The notes beneath the pieces were generated by a model. The model was not told the origin of the DNA, did not search any database, and was given only the letters and a program-made list of their open reading frames with translations. A stretch of 64,000 bases of DNA, taken from Epithemia pelagica (taxonomy: Eukaryota > Bacillariophyta > Bacillariophyceae > Surirellales > Surirellaceae). Position numbers and translations under genes: made by a program. The stretch lies in assembly GCA_946965045.2 (NCBI GenBank), contig OX337228.1, positions 3,782,001-3,846,000 of the forward strand, in the 5' to 3' direction. Shown here one piece after another: positions 51,721-59,165 of this stretch (position 1 is its first letter; every line of letters begins with the position of its first letter).

Positions 51721-53319
51721 ATGGGCGAAAGCAGCGACGATATCGGAATGATGAAAAACCTTCCTCGCAGCACGTTTGCTGTGATGGTGCATAAGTTGTT
51801 TCAGAATCGTGTGCAAGACTTTTTATCGACCTCTCCGAAGGAACGGCTTCAACTTTTACATCAGAATATCAAGGATGCGAAGCCAAAGAAGGACACGGCG
51901 GTGGAGGTATTGGATTGTCCTCCCGTTGCTGGTGTCAGTCGATCTCGTCGAGGATATATTCTCTTGTTGCTTCGTGACACGGTGGACGAGTCGACCGTGA
52001 TTCAATTGTCTCCGTTGGCACGACAAAATATATCCTGGATGGCTCGAATCTCGCATTGCTCCCGTGTTCCCCTTGCGCCTCGAGACATTGACAACAACAA
52101 GCAGCAGCCGCTCTCGCTGGATCGCAGCCGTACGGTGGGAGACACTTTGTGGAAATCCTTGACTGGAACCCATGGGTATGTCGTGGACAAGGATGTCTTG
52201 CGTGTAGGAGTTCATCCACGAACGGAAATGGAGTTTGTGTGTCGATCCCTGCAACGTGCCGCAATTCGCCAACAAGAACCTGTCCATTCGGCGGGTGCCA
52301 CACCGGTAACAATTGATCCCAACGATGAGTATGACGGTCCGATTGACCTGACGCCTTCGCGGACCAAATGTACCTTTCGAATCACGGTCGTCTTTCAACC
52401 CATGGACGATCCAAACAGTAACACAGCAATTACTACTACTCGGTCTACGGATTCCAGTACACCACCACAACCACACCAGTTTCAAAACATCTTTTGGGGT
52501 GTCGACAGCCGTCCCCCACACAATGCATTGATTGACCTTCGACTCAATCATGAGGCCACTGAAGAGATTCCGGTGATACCCTCGGACAATAGCACAGGGC
52601 AGGATTTGAAGCATGGTCGGAAACGAACTGTAAATAGTCACAGCGATACAGTAACACCAGCCGCCATGGTCACGACACCCCTTTCTCGAGCCTACTACAA
52701 GCTCGAACAAGTGTACAAGGACTATCTACAGCAATTTCCACCACAGGATCGGCACTGGCAAAATTGCATGGGTCTAGACTTGGGAGCAAGTCCAGGTGGG
52801 TGGACCCAAGTGTTGGTGCACTTGCTGGGTCTTTCTAAAGTAGTGTCAGTGGATGCGGCAGCCTTGGCAGATCGCGTCACGCGGTTGCCTCAAGTGACGC
52901 ACATTCGGTCCAAAATGCAAGAGTTGGAGTCCTCGTCCTGTCCCAAGGGCCCCTATTCTATTATTGTGTGCGATGCCTGCGTCTTGTGGATGGAATTGTT
53001 TGTCTTGTTGAAAGAAAAGGTCTTGCCCTGCATTCAATGTTGTTTGCCCTCGACATGGGTCATGACCATGAAATTGCCATTTCGAAGTACGGGAAGCATT
53101 CGACGTCACATTCAATCGTTACAAGAACAACTGGATACGACTTTGGACGAAATGGCCCGCATCTTGTTTCCTCAACAGGAGGAAAAGGAGCAATCGCGGG
53201 TGCGCTGTACATGGCAGTTGGTCCATTTAATGGCCAATTCAGACAGTGAACGGACCTTGCTGGTCCACTTCCAGCAAGCCACTGCCACCAACACTTCGTC
53301 TACCCAAGCTGGAAAGTGA
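51721..53319 (+). CDS. FtsJ/RrmJ-like SAM-dependent methyltransferase
   Basis: This 532-residue single-exon protein carries a C-terminal Rossmann methyltransferase domain. The SAM motif is GLDLGASPGGWTQVL from residue 351. The catalytic Lys-Asp-Lys set of FtsJ-like 2'-O-methyltransferases is plausible as Lys327 (AYYKLEQ), Asp418 (IIVCDAC) and Lys451 (VMTMKLPF). The next acidic strand of the usual K-D-K-E tetrad is less clear. An N-terminal ~320-residue region is poorly conserved (DVLRVGVHPRTEMEFVCRSLQRA, KCTFRITVVFQ) and may form an RNA-binding THUMP-like or oligonucleotide-binding domain, though I cannot prove it. The substrate is probably RNA, but the target is unknown. There is no targeting signal. 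Confidence 0.78.
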   Translation: MGESSDDIGMMKNLPRSTFAVMVHKLFQNRVQDFLSTSPKERLQLLHQNIKDAKPKKDTAVEVLDCPPVAGVSRSRRGYILLLLRDTVDESTVIQLSPLARQNISWMARISHCSRVPLAPRDIDNNKQQPLSLDRSRTVGDTLWKSLTGTHGYVVDKDVLRVGVHPRTEMEFVCRSLQRAAIRQQEPVHSAGATPVTIDPNDEYDGPIDLTPSRTKCTFRITVVFQPMDDPNSNTAITTTRSTDSSTPPQPHQFQNIFWGVDSRPPHNALIDLRLNHEATEEIPVIPSDNSTGQDLKHGRKRTVNSHSDTVTPAAMVTTPLSRAYYKLEQVYKDYLQQFPPQDRHWQNCMGLDLGASPGGWTQVLVHLLGLSKVVSVDAAALADRVTRLPQVTHIRSKMQELESSSCPKGPYSIIVCDACVLWMELFVLLKEKVLPCIQCCLPSTWVMTMKLPFRSTGSIRRHIQSLQEQLDTTLDEMARILFPQQEEKEQSRVRCTWQLVHLMANSDSERTLLVHFQQATATNTSSTQAGK

Positions 53320-53530
53320 CAACGGGCTTGGAAGCAAACAAAGTCGCAACATATCGCGCCCGTCGCGCGACTGTGACGAAACTCAAGCGTCGTCTCTCTA
53401 ATTTTCTGTATATTTCTTCCTTGCATTCGTCGACTATGACCGCTTGGGCGTGATTTTTTCATACCAACAGCGATGGAGGGAACGATACAATCAACGATCA
53501 CCTTCTCACAAATCATGCCGAGTGGTCTCT

Positions 53531-55219
53531 ATGAACACTTTGAACACTTCTGCAAAGACATTCGACATGGTGGAACCCTGTCAACAGTGTAAGACAATCT
53601 TGGTTCCATCCGATAGTGGGATATGCAAGAATTGTGCTTCCAGCATCCTGTGTGCATTGAAACCGCCTTCCTCACCATCGAAACCGCCTTCCTCACCATC
53701 AGTGGAGGGAACACGAGGAAAAAATGACAATGTCACCACCTACACGATTGTTTCAGACGAGAAGGTCGAAGAGGTCATCTCTTTTCCCATATGGAACCCA
53801 AATAGTCAATTGGGTCATGGTTCAGAAACACGAGATGATCCGTTGCTCTTGTCTTCTATCTTTACCACAGAAGCCAGTCGCGGCGCAAGCACACTCGAAG
53901 ATTTGGTTGGATATCCCGAACGAAAGCCAAAGGCACTCAAGACAGGACACCCGTATTCGAACTCTCCGGATAGTGCAACATCTGTACCAGCCGCGTGGCC
54001 AGACCCCGTCAGAATCGAAGAACATCTAGGTATCGACATCCCCCAGGCACCATTAGCGTCCTCGTCAAGCACGACATACTCCTCTCAGTACCCCGACTCT
54101 CGCAAACGTATGCGAGAGGCTGAACAAGACACCAACATGTCGGTCTGCCAGGCAGTTTCGTGTCTCGTCCAACCTTTGACGACAACAAAAGCGCTCAATT
54201 TACCGTTTATCCAAGGCGGATGGCAAGATCAAAAGACATTCTCCAATCAGATTGAAAATATGAGTTTACCCCACGAGCTGCGACGAGCCTCGGCCCGTTC
54301 TATGTTTCTCAGACTGCTCTTTCGAATGACCTCTAAGAGGGTGAATGAACTCCGCGTAATATTTGAACGCAACTGCAACGTGAAGCGCATTTCATTATGG
54401 ACTTTTCTGGAGAGATTTTCGAAACAACCTGAGATTGAAGGAACTTTAGAAGCAAACAAAGATCGATGCAAAAGATTTGATGCGTCAGCTCGGAACAAAG
54501 GCGCTCTTGAGCGCATGAGAAACATTTTCGGTAAGGATAAGTGGGATATCCTACAGAGAAACATAGACGCCCACCGACAGAAGGTCTTCTTCCAACAATG
54601 GTTGGACTCAACAAAACCTCTCCAAGATGAAGAATCATGCTTGGGAATCTTTTGCCCTATCTGTTGCAATCGTTTCAGTCCAAAGGACACGTTGTCTTGT
54701 AATCAAGGAGATCACTCCATTTGCGTCACATGTTTCCATCGCTACGTTACGGAGACCATACGAGTTCAAAGTCTGTCCACTGTGTCATGTCTACATCCTA
54801 GGTGTCATGGTGTCTTTTCAATCGACGACACTCGACGTTGTTTATCTCAGTGGGATCAGCTGCGTATTGAAGAACGTGAAGAGGAAGTCAATGTTCGCGT
54901 TGCGCTGGCCTCCCAAACCTTGGTGGAGTGCAAGTGCGGTTTTGTTGGAGTCGTTCAACATGCTGAAGGCATGGGCGACAAGGTATGTTGTCCCTGTTGC
55001 CTATTGGATTATTGCGCAAAATGTGGAAACGAACACCACCAAGGACAAGATTGTCGGGCTCCGCCACGAACAATGAAATGGGTCAGACGCAATACGAAAT
55101 CTTGTCCCAACTGCGCGTTTCCTATTGAGAAAAATGGAGGCTGCAATCACATGTTTTGCCCTCCACCTTTTGGTTGCGGGACCCATTTCAATTACGAAAG
55201 CGGTAATATCCTTTCTTGA
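53531..55219 (+). CDS. RBR (RING-IBR-RING) E3 ubiquitin ligase
   Basis: This is a 562-residue protein starting at the first ATG of the frame. The N-terminal ~340 residues hold a small CxxC pair motif (CQQCKTIL...CKNC), which may bind one zinc, and a 21-bp tandem repeat encoding KPPSSPS twice (53659-53700). RING1 begins at Cys375 (CPICCNRF, CNQGDHSICVTCFHRYV, CLHPRCHGVF). The IBR follows with VECKCGFVGVV and CCPCCLLDYCAKCGNEHHQGQDC. RING2 starts at Cys525 (CPNCAFPIEKNGGCNHMFC), with Cys538 as the likely catalytic thioester residue. The frame stops soon after RING2, but a GTAATA...TTGACAG pair (55202-55244) would splice to a different tail of 18 or so residues ending at about 55304. The 3' end is therefore uncertain. 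Confidence 0.85.
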   Translation: MNTLNTSAKTFDMVEPCQQCKTILVPSDSGICKNCASSILCALKPPSSPSKPPSSPSVEGTRGKNDNVTTYTIVSDEKVEEVISFPIWNPNSQLGHGSETRDDPLLLSSIFTTEASRGASTLEDLVGYPERKPKALKTGHPYSNSPDSATSVPAAWPDPVRIEEHLGIDIPQAPLASSSSTTYSSQYPDSRKRMREAEQDTNMSVCQAVSCLVQPLTTTKALNLPFIQGGWQDQKTFSNQIENMSLPHELRRASARSMFLRLLFRMTSKRVNELRVIFERNCNVKRISLWTFLERFSKQPEIEGTLEANKDRCKRFDASARNKGALERMRNIFGKDKWDILQRNIDAHRQKVFFQQWLDSTKPLQDEESCLGIFCPICCNRFSPKDTLSCNQGDHSICVTCFHRYVTETIRVQSLSTVSCLHPRCHGVFSIDDTRRCLSQWDQLRIEEREEEVNVRVALASQTLVECKCGFVGVVQHAEGMGDKVCCPCCLLDYCAKCGNEHHQGQDCRAPPRTMKWVRRNTKSCPNCAFPIEKNGGCNHMFCPPPFGCGTHFNYESGNILS

Positions 55220-55379
55220 TGTCTGCATGATCCCTTCTTGACAGAATCTGAAGGATGGATGTACAACATTTCCACACAGAAAGGGTGGGCAAATGACAAC
55301 CAATAGCTTCCTTAGTTTTACAAACAGTGAAACAATTATTTAGCACCACATCTCTAGTACACACGTCATCGTAGATTTC

Positions 55380-57386
55380 TTATTGGCGAGAATAAAAGTC
55401 CATGAGAGAGGGCTGGCTGACCACCACTCTCATTGGAACATTGCTCGTAAAGACCATTGGGCCCAAGTCCTCTTCGGAAACACGCAGTGGAGCCATGGAG
55501 TTGTCGTCTGCAGTATCCTCGCCAACCTCGGTTTCGTCTGCATCCTTCTCCATTCCCTCCTGGTCCAATTCCACTATTCCTGTCATTGGCGATATACAGG
55601 TAAACGTGACCAAACAACCAACAAACGACAGGAGAGCACAGGCAAGGAAAACAGTTTCTTGTCCAAACCGATTTGTCGCTGCCACAAAGACAATGGTACC
55701 AAGAAAGGCCCCCGCTTTCCCCATGGCGGCACATACTCCATTCAAGGTAGATCTGCAGTGTCGAGAAAACGTCATGGAGGGTAGCATAAATGTGGTGGCA
55801 TTGGGACCGTAATTGCTAAAAAAGAAGGTGGCACCATAAGTCAACAGCAGCATCGCCTTGTGTCCAGCCAACTCGTCAAAGAGTATCCCAATAATCAAAT
55901 ATAGCAGACCCATGATGAAGAAGCCTTGTATTTGTATGAGCCACGGGCTTTGTCGTCCAACGGCAAAGACGCTGACAAAGTATCCCGGGAGTGCCAAGAG
56001 GGCCAGGAGCGTTGTGTCTTGTGCAGATTTGGCAACCGTCTCGGCCGAACCAAACGCCGCTGACAACACCACGGGTTGAAATAGTGTGTTGCCGTAAAAG
56101 AGAATATCAAAGAGCAACCAACAACCACCAGTACCGAGAAGCTTCCGAAAGAGATCTGGCTCACTGCCAATAGCGTCGACGACAGATACCGGGACCAAAC
56201 GACGAATGGGAACAGAGGAACCTGACGAATAGGATGCCGAAGACGAAAAGTTATGTTGTTCCACGTCCTTTGAAACAAGAGCTTTGGCAGGATATTTTGC
56301 ATTATCTGCGGGGTGTTTGGCTCGTTCTTTTTGCAGTTTGTGTCTTTGAATACTTTGCAAACGTCGTGCCGTCAACAGAATTCCTGGTACAGCGCCTAAT
56401 CCCAAAATGATTCTCCAAGACAGATCCGACTCTTGTCCAAACAGGGAAACCACAATCCATGTGACAATGGGGACGGACAAGTACCCCACACCTTGAAAGG
56501 AAAAGGTGAGGGCCACCGACTTGGCACGATCTCGCTTGGATTGACTGGATTCTGCTGTGAGCGTCGCGGCCAATGGATACACTCCACCCGCACCAAGGCC
56601 CAGAATAAATCGAAAGACAGCCAACACATGGTAAATTGAAACGGACCATGGTTCTCCCATGGTCTCTACCGTAAACCCATGGGAGAGGGCCGAACACAAT
56701 GCCGCAGCTACTTGCAGAAACATGACAACTGCCATTGCTCGGTGACGGCCCAAGACATCACCCAACGTCCCACCTGCTAATTGTCCGACAATCATCCCAG
56801 CAATGAGAGCCGAGGAGCATAGAGATTCCAATGACTTGGACATGACGTCCATCTGATGATGATGATGATTGTGTGGATAGTAAATGGGGTGCATTATCTT
56901 GAGTGACAAACTGATACTCAAAATGTTGTAGGCGGTGGAGAAATTAGAGAGCATCGACAGTCGCAAATCGGCTGCTGCCGTGTTTCGCATTGTGCCACGT
57001 TTATCATTGCTCGTTTGAGTGTGGACTTCTCGAAACGGATTCTGTCGAAAGCCGAGCATGTCAAATAGCAGATCTGACCAAGACGTCGATGTCTCTTTTG
57101 GAGACTCATGTTCATGTCTTTGTTGCCGTTCTTCGGTGTACAACGATATGGAACAACCGTTGCGATTCTCGTGTCGTTCCAGCAGAGCGTCGGATTCATG
57201 CGACGAGGCCTCGGTGCTATTTGCAGCGCTCACTGACAGGACGTAATCGTTGCATACGTCGTCTTCCTCTTCAGGATAGGTACCAGCGAGTGGCAGAAAG
57301 TATTGTTCTCCTTCGACTGACCCAAAGTCACTGATTCTTTTGTTGTCGTCCGGTTGACAAGGAAATTCCGGAGAGGTCTTCATCAT
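55380..57386 (-). CDS. Major facilitator transporter, phosphate:H+ symporter (PHS)-like
   Basis: This 668-residue single-exon protein has a cytosolic N-terminus of ~145 residues and about 12 transmembrane helices. The MFS loop 2-3 motif is visible (GQLAGGTLGDVLGRHRAM), as is the helix-4 motif RFILGLGAGGVYPLAATLTAESS, which resembles the GxGxGGDYPLSATI signature of Pho84/PHT1 but lacks the Asp. CRSTLNGVCAAMGKAGAFLGTIVF matches the TM10-11 region of the same family. A long polar loop of ~60 residues separates the halves. The missing Asp in the signature may alter phosphate coupling, so a different organic or inorganic anion substrate is possible. The acidic C-terminus (DADETEVGEDTADD) is cytosolic. 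Confidence 0.85.
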   Translation of the reverse strand: MMKTSPEFPCQPDDNKRISDFGSVEGEQYFLPLAGTYPEEEDDVCNDYVLSVSAANSTEASSHESDALLERHENRNGCSISLYTEERQQRHEHESPKETSTSWSDLLFDMLGFRQNPFREVHTQTSNDKRGTMRNTAAADLRLSMLSNFSTAYNILSISLSLKIMHPIYYPHNHHHHQMDVMSKSLESLCSSALIAGMIVGQLAGGTLGDVLGRHRAMAVVMFLQVAAALCSALSHGFTVETMGEPWSVSIYHVLAVFRFILGLGAGGVYPLAATLTAESSQSKRDRAKSVALTFSFQGVGYLSVPIVTWIVVSLFGQESDLSWRIILGLGAVPGILLTARRLQSIQRHKLQKERAKHPADNAKYPAKALVSKDVEQHNFSSSASYSSGSSVPIRRLVPVSVVDAIGSEPDLFRKLLGTGGCWLLFDILFYGNTLFQPVVLSAAFGSAETVAKSAQDTTLLALLALPGYFVSVFAVGRQSPWLIQIQGFFIMGLLYLIIGILFDELAGHKAMLLLTYGATFFFSNYGPNATTFMLPSMTFSRHCRSTLNGVCAAMGKAGAFLGTIVFVAATNRFGQETVFLACALLSFVGCLVTFTCISPMTGIVELDQEGMEKDADETEVGEDTADDNSMAPLRVSEEDLGPMVFTSNVPMRVVVSQPSLMDFYSRQ

Positions 57387-57754
57387 TGTGGCAAGCTCTG
57401 AAGCTGTTCAAAGAGGGCAACTATCTGCGCTCAAGAATCCTGAAGCAAGTGTTCCACTGGTGTTGATGTTGTTGACGTAGAGAGTTCATTTGATTGTCTT
57501 TGCTCTTCTCCCTTCCCCATTGAAGAAGAACCACGTTGACAACAGCCACCAGACAAAAGAAGGGACGACACGTACAGATACAGAGTGTGCGACCGAATCT
57601 CTCGAATCTTTTCCAGACGCGCGAGCGAGCCCATCCTCCACCCGAACCCTTGCCAAAAGCTACCCTACCTATGTTCAAAAGTGATCTTTCACTTCATCTG
57701 CCTCTAGTACAACACATAGGAGTAGTTGTTTTGCAAGCGTCTTTTGTCTTTTCT
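57387..57754. other. Intergenic upstream of MFS gene
   Basis: A 368-nt spacer between two minus-strand genes. It holds the MFS gene promoter and the 3' flank of the proteasome-like gene; a lone CATAGGAGTAG motif is at 57715. No gene is seen. Confidence 0.55.
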
Positions 57755-58909
57755 TCAATGTCGTTTGAGTGGAACGGCCCGGGTGGATACCTGGGTTGTG
57801 TCGGAGCCAGGCCGTCGTTCCATGCAACAAAGCACGACAAAATCCCCCACTGTGGTTTGTCGTTCCGAGACGGCTCGAAAGGCTTGAATGAGAATTTCGG
57901 CCGCTTCTTGTGCCGATTGATCCACAACTAGAGGACAGCCGGTTTGGGAAAGAACAACCGTGTCATCTTTGTCAACCACACCACTCTGGGTCGTCGTTTG
58001 TTGTTCCTCTTGTCCTTGTCGTGATGAAAATGCTCGATCCAGAATGGGTTGCAACAATTGTTGTCCAATTCCTGCCGAAGCAACTGCGACTTGTTCGTAG
58101 GATCCAAGGGCATCGTACACATGAACTTGACCTTCGTGGTGCTCCTGTCGATCACTGGAAGATCCAAAAGATGGGGATGCTGCTTCAAGTCCAGCCACGA
58201 TACAAAAGGCATACCAAGGAAATCCTCGTCGTTCGTACAAAATGTGCGACAACAAGACCGCAATGTTCCCCACCAAACAGGTACTTCCACTTGTAGCAGT
58301 AATAGGGTGGTCGTGCTGGTTGTCCACTGTCGTAGGAGTCGTCGTCAATTCCCCCGAGAGGAGGGATTGTCGAACATCAAATCGCATGCGACGTTTGAGA
58401 AATTCGCAATCGGCTTGACATCCTGCCGAAGCAATCAAAATGGGCGAGGCATTGTACTGACTGGTGGTTGACCACCACCCTCGACCCGTATCTTGTAGTT
58501 GTGCATTGTCGTTCCGTTGACTATAGTTGTCGTCCTGACAGGTTGGATTTCCCTGTTGTTGTTCGGCGAGTGGTGGAAAACAAAGGGATCCATCTCCCTG
58601 AAAGACGGATCGTGGGGTCGTTCTTGCTGTTGTAGTAGTGGTTGTTGCTGGAGAGGGCACCGTGGCGGTCCACAAACGACTTTGCAAGTGTCGTCGTTCC
58701 AACAGATCATAACCACTGGGCCCAACCAAACGGGTATCCACCGCCACGAGACAATAGTTTCGACCAGCCACAGCGGCGACCAATCCACCGTTCAATTGAT
58801 AGGGATCAAACTCGGCACTGGCATGTCGTACGAATGCGAGAATCTCGAACAGGAAGAATAGTTGTGCATGGGTCCATTGCCATTGTGGTTGCCGACGTAC
58901 ACCCACCAT
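57755..58909 (-). CDS. Divergent 20S proteasome beta-6 (PSMB1)-type protein with signal peptide
   Basis: This is a 384-residue single-exon protein. From residue 33 it matches the start of PSMB1: FDPYQLNGGLVAAVAGRNYCLVAVDTRL (family FSPYVFNGGTILAIAG...VASDTRL). The rest has the fold in order: ILIASAGCQADCEFLKRRM, NIAVLLSHILYERRGFPWYAFCIVAGLE, VYDALGSYEQVAVASAGIGQQLLQPILDRAF and a C-terminal AAEILIQAFRAVSERQTTVGDFVVLC. Beta-6 subunits are non-catalytic, and this one too lacks a Thr1 after the Gly pair. The normal N-terminus is replaced by a clear signal peptide: basic n-region, hydrophobic AQLFFLFEILAFV, cleavage after HASA at 32, directly before the mature fold. There is no transit-peptide region. 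It is divergent from the GT gene by 256 nt. Confidence 0.85.
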   Translation of the reverse strand: MVGVRRQPQWQWTHAQLFFLFEILAFVRHASAEFDPYQLNGGLVAAVAGRNYCLVAVDTRLVGPSGYDLLERRHLQSRLWTATVPSPATTTTTTARTTPRSVFQGDGSLCFPPLAEQQQGNPTCQDDNYSQRNDNAQLQDTGRGWWSTTSQYNASPILIASAGCQADCEFLKRRMRFDVRQSLLSGELTTTPTTVDNQHDHPITATSGSTCLVGNIAVLLSHILYERRGFPWYAFCIVAGLEAASPSFGSSSDRQEHHEGQVHVYDALGSYEQVAVASAGIGQQLLQPILDRAFSSRQGQEEQQTTTQSGVVDKDDTVVLSQTGCPLVVDQSAQEAAEILIQAFRAVSERQTTVGDFVVLCCMERRPGSDTTQVSTRAVPLKRH

Positions 58910-59165
58910 CTTTTTGTTTGTTGCTTTGGTTCCTTGGATTTGGATCTTTTTCGATCATGGCTTTCTGGAAGCGATAAGGTTAAGGTTACATCTGCTTTCA
59001 GAATCCGAAATTAACAGCGACTGCTGTGCTATCAAAGCTATGGAGGTTGTCACAAAAAGGTCATAAAATTGCGAGACCCTTTTTTATTCAACACAAACGA
59101 ACAAACCTGTGAGAGTGTCGTCGTTGGGTTGCTGTTGTTTTCGAACAGAGACGTACGTTTCCGTA
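58910..59165. promoter_or_regulatory. Short divergent promoter, proteasome-like / glycosyltransferase
   Basis: 256 nt between divergent ATGs. The proximity would allow shared regulation of two genes that both encode secretory-route proteins. No element is identified. Confidence 0.45.
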
